Shown here: positions 33,512-41,729 of the stretch, in pieces
Layout of the letters: every line of letters begins with the position of its first letter
How positions within the stretch are numbered: position 1 is the stretch's first letter
Source: CF-162 sp040882565
GTDB taxonomy: Bacteria; Chloroflexota; Dehalococcoidia; SM23-28-2; RBG-16-64-32
Length of the DNA: 64,000 nt
Reading direction: 5' to 3'
Assembly: GCA_040882565.1 (NCBI GenBank)
Contig: JBBEAZ010000018.1
Span: 55,512 to 119,511 of the forward strand
Position numbers and translations under genes: made by a program
Notes under the pieces: generated by a model
What the model saw: only the letters and a program-made list of their open reading frames with translations
Told to the model about the DNA's origin: nothing
Databases searched by the model: none

Positions 33512-34365
33512 GACACCTCGGTCGGCACAGGCACCCTATCCGGCGCGAAGTCGGTGCCGTTCATGACCTCCCTGCGGACGCCAATCATGCCCATCTCCTC
33601 CGCCTGGACGAACGCTCGCACAACCACAGGGTCGAACTGCGTGAGCGAGTTGCGGAGGATCTCGCGCAGCGCCATCTCGTGCTCCATCTTCTTGCGGTGC
33701 GGGCGGTCGCTCGTCATCGCCATGTAAGCGTCTGCGACGGCGTAGATGCGCGCGCCCATCGGGATCGCTTCGCCCTTCAGTTGACGGGGGTAGCCCTGGC
33801 CGTCATAGCGCTCGTGGTGCGAAAGCACGATCTCGGCCGCATCGTCGACGCCAAGTACTTCGGCGAGGGCCCTGGCGCCGATCTCAGGATGGCGGCGCAT
33901 TTCCTTCCATTCGTCGTCGTCAAGCTCTCCCGGCTTGCTGATGATGCTCTGAGCGATCTCCATCTTGCCGATGTCGGCCAGCACCGCGGCCTTTTGAATC
34001 AGGTGAATTTCGTCGCTGCGCAGGCCCATCTCCTGGGCAAGGATGAACACGAGGTCGCTGACCTGCCGGCTGTGACTGGCCTTCATGTCGTCCTGGAGGC
34101 CCATCGCCGATGACAGAGAGTTGATGATCGCGTTGTACTTCTCGCGGATCGCCTGGACCTGGTCCTCGACGGCGCGTTGGTCGCGGTCGCGCCAGCGGGT
34201 CAACTGGATGAGAGCGGCCCAGAGGAAGAAACAGCCGGCGATCGCCGCCGTCAGCGGGCCGAATAGAATCGTGATCCCAGCGATCGCGGCAGCAAAGAAT
34301 ATGAACTTTACTCCGGTCGCTGCGATTCCGCGTATTCGCGCGAGTCTGCTCACTTTATTCGTCAT
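33508..34365 (-). CDS. HD-GYP-like protein with lost HD histidine
   Basis: 285 residues. Two N-terminal membrane helices (FIFFAAAIAGITILFGPLTAAIAGCFFLWAALIQL), a coiled segment, then an HD-GYP-type domain: ASHSRQV, AAVLADIGKMEIAQSIISKPGEL, HPEIGA, SHHERYDGQGYP, VADAYMAMTSDRPHRK. The canonical HDIGK reads ADIGK, so the metal-binding His is Ala although GYP and later His residues remain. c-di-GMP hydrolysis is therefore uncertain; a degenerate sensor is possible. Follows the GGDEF gene by 11 bp. Confidence 0.8.
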   Translation of the reverse strand: MTNKVSRLARIRGIAATGVKFIFFAAAIAGITILFGPLTAAIAGCFFLWAALIQLTRWRDRDQRAVEDQVQAIREKYNAIINSLSSAMGLQDDMKASHSRQVSDLVFILAQEMGLRSDEIHLIQKAAVLADIGKMEIAQSIISKPGELDDDEWKEMRRHPEIGARALAEVLGVDDAAEIVLSHHERYDGQGYPRQLKGEAIPMGARIYAVADAYMAMTSDRPHRKKMEHEMALREILRNSLTQFDPVVVRAFVQAEEMGMIGVRREVMNGTDFAPDRVPVPTEVS

Positions 34366-34376
34366 TTGGTTGCCCC

Positions 34377-35315
34377 CTACATGCTTGCGATGGGTTCGTC
34401 GGGCGCGGAATTAATGTCCGACGAGGTAACTGGTTGAGCTATCGGCGCGCCTTCTTGCGCCAATTTTCGGGATACCTTGTTTGCGTACATATCGGCGTCC
34501 GCCCACTGGATCAGTTCTTCCACGGACTCGCCGCCCCACGGGTAACCGGCGAGACCCACGGACACCGTAACCATCAGTGACTGCTCGCCGTCCTGGTACA
34601 TCGGCGTCCGCTCCAGGTCCTCCCAGAGCCGCCGCGCCAGGGCGAACGCGCCCCGTTTGTCCGTGCCCGGCATCACCACGCCGTACTCGTCACCGCCTAG
34701 GCGCGCCGCCACGTCGTGGGTGCGTGTGTGCCTGGCGATCGTCTTGCCAAGGTTGGCGAGGATCTCGTCGCCCATCTGGTGACCGTACTCGTCGTTAATC
34801 TTCTTTAGTCCGTCCAGGTCCATCAACAGAATCGCCAGAGACTGCTTCGAAAGATGCGACTTCTCGACTTCCATCTGCAGGACTTCATAGAAGTGACGGC
34901 GGTTGTACAACCCCGTCAGCTCATCGCGGTACACCAGCTCGTGGAGGTCAGTCAGCTGCATTACCACTTGTGTCCGGTATCGCTGGTAGGCAGCCAGGTG
35001 CATGCGGCGCATGATGAAGTTGCAGAACAGAGCGTAGCCGTAAGGCACGCCCGCCGCCGTCAGGTACAGCGCGAGGTGCCACCAATCGTTCGCGGCGCTC
35101 AGGGCGAGCGTCACCAGCGCCGCCATCGTCATCACGGCGACGGCAGCTCCACCTACCCAGGCTATTCGGTTGATGCCATCCTCTTCGCGCTGAAGGTTGC
35201 GCTCCGAAGCGGCCAGATTCGTTCGGTCGGCTTGCATACCTCGTACCCTGTCTAGTCCCTGCGCTATTGGTTTTGACCGCCGAATCAGCCACGAAGCCTC
35301 CTGTCGTCTTGCCAT
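34377..35315 (-). CDS. membrane diguanylate cyclase (GGDEF)
   Basis: 312 residues. Two membrane helices at about 50-95 (IAWVGGAAVAVMTMAALVTLAL, LALYLTAAGVPYGYALF), then GGDEF with DELTGLYNRRHFYEVL, LLMDLDGLKKINDEYGHQMGDEIL and the active site RLGGDEYGVVMPG. Makes c-di-GMP from two GTP at the inner membrane. No clear RxxD inhibitory site. The start may be later than the first Met (MQADRTNLA is an alternative). First gene of a three-gene signalling operon. Confidence 0.88.
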   Translation of the reverse strand: MARRQEASWLIRRSKPIAQGLDRVRGMQADRTNLAASERNLQREEDGINRIAWVGGAAVAVMTMAALVTLALSAANDWWHLALYLTAAGVPYGYALFCNFIMRRMHLAAYQRYRTQVVMQLTDLHELVYRDELTGLYNRRHFYEVLQMEVEKSHLSKQSLAILLMDLDGLKKINDEYGHQMGDEILANLGKTIARHTRTHDVAARLGGDEYGVVMPGTDKRGAFALARRLWEDLERTPMYQDGEQSLMVTVSVGLAGYPWGGESVEELIQWADADMYANKVSRKLAQEGAPIAQPVTSSDINSAPDEPIASM

Positions 35316-35537
35316 TTCTCCGGTGGCCAGGCGACCATATCCGCATCTGCAGACGTAGGCCCGTAGCTTTGCGCCCCGCCCTTTCGGAACGGTTCGCCTT
35401 TTCGGGAGTCTTGTTCAGTCAGTAGGTAAGACGCCACGCAGACGTGGTGGTTACGTGAATCAGTGCCCGTTAAGTGAGGAATTATCGCCGCTTTTCAGCC
35501 CGGCTTGACCGGTGAGACATAAGGGATGCACCCGACG

Positions 35538-35645
35538 CAAAGGTGCAGCGGAGCCGCTGCTGGGGGGTTCCCTACGGGCCCGTCTGGGCGGGGGGTGTCC
35601 CCCCCGACACCCCCTCTATATGGGGGTGGGGGGTGGGGCGAACAA
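35538..35645 (+). repeat. intergenic repeat family A, copy 2 (long subtype)
   Basis: AAGGTGCAGCGGAGCCGCTG, CTGGGGGGTTCCCTACGGG, CCCGTCTGGGCGGGGGGTG, TCCCCCCCGACACCCC then a GGGGGTGGGGGGTGGGGCG tract. Long subtype with the CCCTACGGGCCCGTCTGGGC segment. The surrounding spacer 35316-35697 shows no gene. Confidence 0.85.
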
Positions 35646-35697
35646 CGCCCGCGCAAAGGTGCGCCGTCGGGGTAAACGCCGCCCGCGGGCGCGGTGC

Positions 35698-36744
35698 CTA
35701 GCTCGCCGCGAAATACTTCACGCCGTCGCGGTGGTACTCCCGCAAGCGCCCCTTGCCCACCAGGAAGCGCAGGTGCGCCAGCGTCTCGCCGATCGCCGCG
35801 CGCTTCATCCACGCCGCGAAGGAATCGAACGCCCCGGTATTCCAGCGCACTCGCCGCGCCACCTCCGCGGCCGTCGCCTCGCCCTCGACACCAACAGCGG
35901 CAACCATCTCGTCTAGCCGCCCGTCGTGGTGTCCGATCAGTTCGAGGACACGCTTCTTGAACCAGTCGATGTCCCACTCGTGCGCGGGCAGCATCCGGTC
36001 CACCTTCAGATCGGCGATCTTCTGCAGGCTCTCGATGTAGTCCTGCAGCGGGTTCTCACGCTGCTGAGGGTGCAGGCTGACGTTTGGCGAGATCATCGGC
36101 AGGACGTGGTCGCCGCTGATCATCAGTCTGTGGTTCCGCTCGTAGAGACAGATGTGGCCGGGCGAGTGGCCGGGTGTCCAGATCACCTCGAAGCTGAAGT
36201 CGCCGACGTCAATCTGCTCGCCGCCCTTCAGCGGCCGGTCCGGCTCGACTGTGGCGACAAAGAAGCGCACGGGCATCGAGCCGCGCTCGAGGTCCTCAAC
36301 GTCCTCCTGATCGACGCCGTTCTCCTTCAGCCAGACCGCCATGCGTTCGAGGATCCCTTCCGGCGATGTGTAGCGCGAGCGCAGGAAGTCGATCTCGACT
36401 TCGTGCATGTACACCTCACATTTCGCCTCTTCGTGGAGGCGTCCCGCCAGGCCGCAGTGATCCGGGTGCGCATGCGTCAGCACTAGCTTCGTGATGTCCT
36501 CGATCCCGATGCCGATCTCGTGCAACTGTTCGCTCAGCGCGGCGTGCGAGTCATCGGTCGCCCAACCGCAGTCCACCAGCAGCGTCTCGCCGCGACTGAT
36601 GATTGCGTACGGCATCACGTAAGGCAGGCCCTTCGTAACGCGCGGGTGTGCCTCCATGTCCGTGCGCAGGCGGTAGGCCTCTGCGCGCTCGAACTCCGGA
36701 AACGGGCTGACGATCTGGTAAATGCCCTCCTGGATGCGCTTCAT
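35698..36744 (-). CDS. metallo-beta-lactamase-fold hydrolase
   Basis: 348 residues. Zinc motif LTHAHPDHCGLAGRL (HxHxDH), VIWTPGHSPGHICLYE, SGDHVLP and PAHEWDIDW (terminal His), with an extra C-terminal helical/winged-helix domain (VARRVRWNTGAFDSFAAWMKRAAIGETLAHLRFLVGKGRLRE) as in the glyoxalase II-like/LACTB2 group. Thioester or phosphodiester hydrolase; substrate unknown. Monocistronic. Confidence 0.88.
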   Translation of the reverse strand: MKRIQEGIYQIVSPFPEFERAEAYRLRTDMEAHPRVTKGLPYVMPYAIISRGETLLVDCGWATDDSHAALSEQLHEIGIGIEDITKLVLTHAHPDHCGLAGRLHEEAKCEVYMHEVEIDFLRSRYTSPEGILERMAVWLKENGVDQEDVEDLERGSMPVRFFVATVEPDRPLKGGEQIDVGDFSFEVIWTPGHSPGHICLYERNHRLMISGDHVLPMISPNVSLHPQQRENPLQDYIESLQKIADLKVDRMLPAHEWDIDWFKKRVLELIGHHDGRLDEMVAAVGVEGEATAAEVARRVRWNTGAFDSFAAWMKRAAIGETLAHLRFLVGKGRLREYHRDGVKYFAAS

Positions 36745-36836
36745 ACGCCGCCCAGCCTATCGCATCGCCCGGCTAAGGCGCGACGCCTCCCAGTAGCCCC
36801 ACCGAGGTAAGGACGATGCGCGCCCCAGCCCAAACG

Positions 36837-36925
36837 CGAAGTGCAGCGGCGACGCTGCCAGGGGGTTCGGGGGGTGTCCGGGTCCCCCCCGACATCCCCA
36901 GTTTCTCATGGGCGGGAGAGGGGAC
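36837..36925 (+). repeat. intergenic repeat family A, copy 3 (short subtype)
   Basis: CGAAGTGCAGCGGCGACGCT, GCCAGGGGGTTCGGGGGGTG, then an extra GTCCGG and CCCCCCCGACATCCCC with a downstream GGGCGGGAGAGGGG tract. Confidence 0.8.
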
Positions 36926-37005
36926 ACCAAAACGGGGGACGTGACTCATGGATCCAAACGCCCAGCCCACGCTAATCGGACGAGCCCGCGCCTTTCCCCC
37001 GACGC

Positions 37006-37090
37006 GAAGGTGCAGCGGAGCCGCTGCTGGGGGGTTCGGGGGGTGTCCCCCCGACACTCCTTATTTTGGGTGGGAGGGGGCGGGGGATTA
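37006..37090 (+). repeat. intergenic repeat family A, copy 4 (short subtype)
   Basis: GAAGGTGCAGCGGAGCCGCT, GCTGGGGGGTTCGGGGGGTG, TCCCCCCGACACTCC, ending in a GGGTGGGAGGGGGCGGGGG tract. Lies 170 bp after copy 3 in the same spacer and touches the 3' end of the EamA gene. Confidence 0.82.
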
Positions 37091-37101
37091 CCGCCAAACG
37101 C

Positions 37102-37980
37102 CTACGGCGCAACCCCCAGCACAATACACCCCGCAACGATCAGCGCCGAACCCCAGATCCGCGTCGTCCCATAACCCTCGCCGAGCAAAATCACACCCAT
37201 CGCGGCGCCAAGGACGATGCCCACCTCGCGCGCGGGCGCAATGTAACTGACACGGCTCGTCGTCAGCGCGATCAGCACAAGCGTGTACCCCAGAGGCGCG
37301 AGGATGGCGGCAACGAGAATCGCCCGCCAGTGCACCCGCCATTCACTGGTCATCACGTCCCGTGGCACGGCGAACAGCGCGAATGGCGCAAGCAACACGA
37401 AATTGCCGACCATTGCGAAGGCGTTCAATGTGATCGGGTTGACGTCGTGATCAAGAGCATTCTTGTCCCAGAGCGTGTAGCCCGCGATCACTGCTCCGGT
37501 AAAGAAGGCGATTCGCGCGTCCGGCGAAGTCAGCATCCGCAGAGGATGCGAGAAGTCCCGGAGAAACCGTGTATCGATGTGCGTCGCATAGATGCCCACG
37601 ACGACAAGCGCGATACCAACAGCAGCCGGCGTCGAGATGTGCTCATCGAAGAGGATGACCGCGAAAATCGGCACGAATGCCGGCCCCATCCCGCGCGAGA
37701 TCGGGTAGACCGATGAGAGGTCCCCCGTCGTGTAGCTGCGGATCAGTGCCCGCGCGTAGACACCGTGCAGCGCCACCGTCCCGAAACCGAAGACGAACCA
37801 TTCCGGCTCGAAGCCATCAATCGCCGCCGCCAGCACCGCCGGCCCGAGCACGAACGTGCTGCTCGCCGCCGACATCGCCCAGAAGAAGACCACCTTGTTG
37901 TCGCTTCGCTTCAGCAGGAAGTTCCACGTCGCGTGCATCACCGCCGAGAGCAGCACCAACGCGAAAGCGGCAGCGGTCAT
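37102..37980 (-). CDS. EamA/DMT-superfamily transporter
   Basis: 292 residues with about ten membrane helices in two EamA halves (TAAAFALVLLSAVMHATWNFLLKR at the N-terminus; GPAFVPIFAVILFDEH and ILAPLGYTLVLIALTTSRVSYIAPAREVGIVLGAAMGVILLGE). Drug/metabolite exporter of the inner membrane; substrate unknown. Confidence 0.88.
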   Translation of the reverse strand: MTAAAFALVLLSAVMHATWNFLLKRSDNKVVFFWAMSAASSTFVLGPAVLAAAIDGFEPEWFVFGFGTVALHGVYARALIRSYTTGDLSSVYPISRGMGPAFVPIFAVILFDEHISTPAAVGIALVVVGIYATHIDTRFLRDFSHPLRMLTSPDARIAFFTGAVIAGYTLWDKNALDHDVNPITLNAFAMVGNFVLLAPFALFAVPRDVMTSEWRVHWRAILVAAILAPLGYTLVLIALTTSRVSYIAPAREVGIVLGAAMGVILLGEGYGTTRIWGSALIVAGCIVLGVAP

Positions 37981-38056
37981 GTGCCGCGCATTGTAAACGC
38001 CCGCCGTCCTCAGCGGCCAGCCACACCCGCCTCGTCATCCGTGCGCACCCCCGGAA

Positions 38057-38150
38057 GTAGGGGCGAAGCACGTGCCACATCTCCCTCACATCTCGCCGTG
38101 CCAGTGCTTCGCCCGAACGCCCCTCCGTGCGACCACGCGTTGCCACGTGC
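38057..38150 (+). repeat. intergenic repeat family C, copy 1
   Basis: GTAGGGGCGAAGCACGTGCC, then CTCCCTCACATCTCGCCGTG, CCAGTGCTTCGCCCGAACGC, CCCTCCGTGCGACCACG. GGGGCGAAGCAC and GTGCTTCGCCC form a long imperfect inverted repeat. Recurs at 55467 and 57881; each is followed by a family A element. Confidence 0.8.
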
Positions 38151-38199
38151 ACCACCGCTCGGCGTAGGGGGCAGGCGCCCATCACGTTGCCCAAAGGTG

Positions 38200-38330
38200 A
38201 AGGTGCAGCGGCGACGCTGCCGGGGGGTTCGGGGGGTGTCCCCCCGATACCCCCTAATTCTTATGGGTGGGGGGCGGGGGGCTCAGCCCCCAGCGGGATA
38301 CAAGAGTGGACTCAAGCGCTCAACGGCGGG
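38200..38330 (+). repeat. intergenic repeat family A, copy 5 (short subtype)
   Basis: AAGGTGCAGCGGCGACGCTG, CCGGGGGGTTCGGGGGGTGT, CCCCCCGATACCCCC, then GGGTGGGGGGCGGGGGGC and the tail GGGATACAAGAGTGGA shared with copies 1, 7 and 10. Confidence 0.85.
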
Positions 38331-38353
38331 GTCATCGAAGCACGCGGAAGGGA

Positions 38354-38782
38354 CTACCCCGCCTTCGGCGCCACCGTCCGCGTCGAGAAGAAGCCGGTCG
38401 GCGTAACGCGCAAAGCCACGCGGTTCTCTTCCTTCGCTCGCTGTTCGAAGCCCGGGCGCGCGGCCTCCGGGATCTCGCTTCCGGTCATTGCTCCCGCGGC
38501 GCGCATCATGGTGTCGACCGCGCCCTCGTGGTCCACCCGCACCGTCCCGTACACCGTCAGGTAGGCGAATGGCAGCTGCTCTTCCAGCACGCACAGCGTC
38601 ACCTCGCCGAGGCGCTCCGCCTGCTTCGCCTTGCCGCGCGTCGCCTGCGTGGAGAAGACGATCTCATCGCCGTCGACGTAGTAGTACACGGGCGACAGCG
38701 CGGGCGGTCCGCTCTTCCGGTTGAAGCCAACCACGCAGAGCCGGTGCTCTTCCAGGAACTTTCGGTGCTCGTCGGGAATCAT
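38354..38782 (-). CDS. split-barrel (PPOX/F420-type) oxidoreductase 1
   Basis: 142 residues: FLEEHRLCVVGFNRKSGPPALSPVYYYVDGDEIVFSTQATRGKAKQAERLGEVTLCVLEEQLPFAYLTVYGTVRV, the pyridoxamine-phosphate-oxidase-like fold used for FMN or F420. Paralogue of the next gene. Probably reduces or oxidises small substrates; physiological role unknown. Lies 9 bp downstream of the second paralogue, same strand. Confidence 0.82.
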   Translation of the reverse strand: MIPDEHRKFLEEHRLCVVGFNRKSGPPALSPVYYYVDGDEIVFSTQATRGKAKQAERLGEVTLCVLEEQLPFAYLTVYGTVRVDHEGAVDTMMRAAGAMTGSEIPEAARPGFEQRAKEENRVALRVTPTGFFSTRTVAPKAG

Positions 38783-38791
38783 GCGTACCTC

Positions 38792-39280
38792 CTACCAGGG
38801 GATGCTGGCTGACGTCTCGTGGGTAAGTGTAGGCAGGTCAGCGGGCGAATTGACATGGCGCGGCGGTGTGTAAAACGTCGCGTACGGCTTCAGACGTAAC
38901 ACCACGCGGTCTTCTCTCCGGGCGCTCTCAGCGACCATCGGGCGCACCGACTCCGGCATCGGGTTGCCGGCCATCACACCCGCGATCCGCATCATCAGGT
39001 CGACCGCGGCTGTTTCCTCCGTCTCCACCGTCGCGTCGCAGTACACCACCACGTACGTGGGTGGCCACTGCTCGTCGAGCACACACAGCGACACCTTCGA
39101 ATCGCGCCGCACTGCGCCCGCTTTACCGCGGGCTGCCATCGTCGAGACGAGAATGTCATCGCCGTCCATGACGTAGTAGACGATCGACATCGCCGGCCCG
39201 TTGGCCTTCCGTTGATACCCGAACACGGCTGTCCGGTGGTTTCTGACAAAGTCTTGACGTTCTTCTGCGTTCATTCTCAT
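38792..39280 (-). CDS. split-barrel (PPOX/F420-type) oxidoreductase 2
   Basis: 162 residues: FVRNHRTAVFGYQRKANGPAMSIVYYVMDGDDILVSTMAARGKAGAVRRDSKVSLCVLDEQWPPTYVVVYCDATVE, about half identical in pattern to gene 38354-38782. Divergent from the MarR gene with a 48-bp spacer that contains the MarR promoter and a palindrome, so it is probably MarR-controlled. MNAEERQ at 39274 is an alternative start. Confidence 0.82.
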   Translation of the reverse strand: MRMNAEERQDFVRNHRTAVFGYQRKANGPAMSIVYYVMDGDDILVSTMAARGKAGAVRRDSKVSLCVLDEQWPPTYVVVYCDATVETEETAAVDLMMRIAGVMAGNPMPESVRPMVAESARREDRVVLRLKPYATFYTPPRHVNSPADLPTLTHETSASIPW

Positions 39281-39289
39281 CTCCAGGAC

Positions 39290-39318
39290 TTGACATCGTT
39301 CAATGCTGAACGTTTAAT
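39290..39318 (+). promoter_or_regulatory. marR promoter with internal palindromic operator
   Basis: TTGACA (39290-39295), 17-nt spacer, TTTAAT (39313-39318). The palindrome CGTTCA-ATGC-TGAACG (39297-39312) exactly fills the spacer, as expected for an autorepressor site. Transcription would start within a few bases of the ATG at 39329, and the site also abuts the divergent oxidoreductase gene. Confidence 0.7.
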
Positions 39319-39328
39319 ATCAAACGAC

Positions 39329-39958
39329 ATGACGCAAGTCAAGGCCGACACCCCCCTCTTCGAGCAGCACATCCAGCAGTTCCTCGGTGCGCGCGGGGCT
39401 GATGCCGACGCGCAGGCCGCAGTCTTCAACCTCGACCACGCGACGATGGACGTCCTCAGCACGATGGAGGCGATCGCCCTCCGCCCGCACGGCCTGACCC
39501 ACGCCGGCTTCGTGATGCTGATGACGCTTTGGATCACCGGACCGCGCGAGACTCGCGAGCTTGCCTCCGTCTTGCGCGTCACAAAGGGCGCGATCGTCGG
39601 CTCAGTTAACACACTCGAGCGCAGCGGCCTCGTGCGGCGCCACCGCTCGAAGACGGACCGCCGCCTCGTCACCGTCTCGCTGACCGATGCGGGCACCGAT
39701 TTAGTCACCAACGTCCAGCGCGACTGGCACGCCCTCGAAGTCAAGGTCACATCCGGCCTCACCATCGACGAGCAGCGCACCCTCGCCGCGCTCTGCCGAA
39801 AGATGGCCCTGGGCGCGCGCAAGGTCCGGCTCGCCCACAACGGCGTCCGCGCTCCCGCCCTTCCCGACCCCGACCTCTTCTTACCCGAAACCACGATATT
39901 GCCAAACAAACTCGCCAAACGCCTCAAGGAGGAGACCCATGCCCCTGCACCGCGTTAG
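39329..39958 (+). CDS. MarR-family transcriptional regulator
   Basis: 209 residues from MTQVKADTPLFEQH. Winged helix with LTHAGFVMLMTLWITGPRETRELASVLRVTKGAIVGSVNTLERSGLVRRHRSKTDRRLVTVSLTDAGTDLV, the MarR pattern including the wing DRR motif. Likely represses itself and the divergent oxidoreductases through the palindrome at 39297, and possibly the downstream VOC/FAH genes, whose first ATG overlaps its 3' end by 20 bp. The inducer is probably an aromatic acid (inference). Confidence 0.88.
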   Translation: MTQVKADTPLFEQHIQQFLGARGADADAQAAVFNLDHATMDVLSTMEAIALRPHGLTHAGFVMLMTLWITGPRETRELASVLRVTKGAIVGSVNTLERSGLVRRHRSKTDRRLVTVSLTDAGTDLVTNVQRDWHALEVKVTSGLTIDEQRTLAALCRKMALGARKVRLAHNGVRAPALPDPDLFLPETTILPNKLAKRLKEETHAPAPR

Positions 39959-40865
39959 CTCGATCACCATCGGCGTCCCCGACGTCGCGAAGACCTCCGA
40001 GTTCTACCGCGACTTCGGCCTGACCGAGGCCACGCCCGGCGTCTTCGCCACGGCCGACGGCGGCGAACAACTCCGCCTCGTCCAGACGCCCGTCCGCCGG
40101 CTCGTCGAGCTTGGCATCGGTGCCGACAACCCGGATGACGTCGACCGCGTCGCCTCGCAACTCGCGAATCTCGACGTCGAGGTGACGCGCACCGAAGACG
40201 GACTCGCCGCGATCGACCCCGGCACCGACGTGCGCGTGCGCGTCGAGGTCGTGTCGCGCATCCAGCAAGACGCCGTGGCCTCGACACCATATAACGGCCC
40301 CGGCCGTATGGACCGCCTCGGCCGCGCTCCGATGCTCCAGGATGACGCGCCGCAGGCGCGCCCCCGCAAGCTCGGGCACGTCGTGATCGGCTCCACGGAC
40401 CTCGAGCCCAGCCAGAAGTTCTTCATGGAGGGCATCGGCTTCAAACTCAGCGACCAGATCGGCCACAACGCGTTCTTCATGCGCTGCTCGGAGGATCACC
40501 ACAATCTGCTCCTCCAGAAAGCGCCCGTGAAGTTCCTCCATCACACCTCCTGGCAGGTCGATGACGTCGATCAGATCGGCCTTGGCGCGCACGCGCTGCT
40601 CGGCAAGGACCCATCGCGGCACGTCTGGGGCTTCGGGCGGCATTACGTCGGCTCCAACTTCTTCTGGTACTTCCGCGACCCGGCTGGCAATTTCGCCGAG
40701 TACTACGCCGACATGGACTGCATCCCGGACGGCCAGATGTGGGAGCCGCAGGTCTGGGACGGCATGCAATCGCTCTACTCCTGGGGTCCGCCGCCGCCGC
40801 CGTCGTTCCTCCGCCCGGACGATCTCGCCGAGCTGATGGCCGGCCTCCACTCCCCGAAGAACTAG
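39939..40865 (+). CDS. VOC-family protein, extradiol dioxygenase-like
   Basis: 308 residues, two VOC modules. Ligand candidates: His in LHRVSSITIGVPD and KLGHVVIGSTDLEP, HHTSWQVDDVDQ, and Glu in NFAEYYADMD, a 2-His-1-Glu set like that of biphenyl-diol type ring-cleavage enzymes. A strong AAGGAGGAG lies ahead of the ATG within the marR 3' end. Together with the FAH gene it suggests meta-cleavage of an aromatic, unproven. Confidence 0.8.
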   Translation: MPLHRVSSITIGVPDVAKTSEFYRDFGLTEATPGVFATADGGEQLRLVQTPVRRLVELGIGADNPDDVDRVASQLANLDVEVTRTEDGLAAIDPGTDVRVRVEVVSRIQQDAVASTPYNGPGRMDRLGRAPMLQDDAPQARPRKLGHVVIGSTDLEPSQKFFMEGIGFKLSDQIGHNAFFMRCSEDHHNLLLQKAPVKFLHHTSWQVDDVDQIGLGAHALLGKDPSRHVWGFGRHYVGSNFFWYFRDPAGNFAEYYADMDCIPDGQMWEPQVWDGMQSLYSWGPPPPPSFLRPDDLAELMAGLHSPKN

Positions 40866-40867
40866 CG

Positions 40868-41722
40868 ATGCGGCTCGTCACCTTCACCCACGACGGCCGC
40901 ACCCGTATCGGCGCGCTCACTGACAACGGCGAAATCGCCGATCTGACAGCCTCCGAATCGTCGCTGCCCCAGTCGATGATCGAACTACTATCGCAGGACG
41001 GCGGCATCGATCGCGCGCGAAAGGCCGCCGAAGGCGCGCCCGCGATCCCCGCGGCAGACGCCCGCCTCGAAGCGCCGGTGCCTCGCCCCGGCAAGGCGCT
41101 CGCCATCGGCCTCAACTACCGCGACCACGCTGAGGAGGCCGGCCAGCCGATCCCGCAGCGGCCCGTCGTCTTCGCCAAAGCGTCGACGTGCATCGTCGGC
41201 CCCGGCGCAGCAATCCACATCCCACGCGTCAGCCGTGCCGTCGACTGGGAAGCCGAACTGTGCTTCGTCATCGGCAAACCAGCGCGCTACGTCAAGGCGG
41301 ACGATGCGCAGGGGTATGTCGCAGGCTACACGATCGGCAACGATGTGTCCGTGCGCGACTGGCAGTTCCATTCCCCTACCTGGATGATGGGCAAAAGCTT
41401 CGACACGCACGGCCCGCTCGGCCCGGCCCTCGTGACGCCTGACGAGGTCGACGTAAGCAACGCGGGCGTTCGTCTGTACGTCAATGGAGACGTGAAACAA
41501 AACTCGAATACGAGCCAACTGATCTTCGGCGTGGGCGAGATCATCGAGTACCTCTCGGCTGGAATGACGCTGGAACCAGGCGACGTCGTCTTCACCGGCA
41601 CACCCGCCGGCGTCGGCGGCTCGCGGCGACCACCCGAGTTCCTCAAACCCGGCGACACCGTCCGCATCGAGATCGACGGCCTCGGAGCCCTCGAGAATCC
41701 AGTGACAGAGGAGCCCGCGTGA
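40868..41722 (+). CDS. fumarylacetoacetate hydrolase family protein
   Basis: 284 residues starting 2 bp after the VOC stop. FAH core: AIGLNYRDHAEEAG, VVFAKASTCIVGPGAAIHIP, VDWEAELCFVIGKPA (ExE metal ligands), YTIGNDVSVRDWQF (Asp), GKSFDTHGPLGPALV and GDVVFTGTPAGVGGSRRPPEFLKPGDTV. Hydrolase/hydratase-isomerase of 2-oxo-diacid type, Mg or Mn dependent; the likely next step after ring cleavage by the VOC enzyme. Confidence 0.88.
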   Translation: MRLVTFTHDGRTRIGALTDNGEIADLTASESSLPQSMIELLSQDGGIDRARKAAEGAPAIPAADARLEAPVPRPGKALAIGLNYRDHAEEAGQPIPQRPVVFAKASTCIVGPGAAIHIPRVSRAVDWEAELCFVIGKPARYVKADDAQGYVAGYTIGNDVSVRDWQFHSPTWMMGKSFDTHGPLGPALVTPDEVDVSNAGVRLYVNGDVKQNSNTSQLIFGVGEIIEYLSAGMTLEPGDVVFTGTPAGVGGSRRPPEFLKPGDTVRIEIDGLGALENPVTEEPA

Positions 41723-41729
41723 CCGACCG

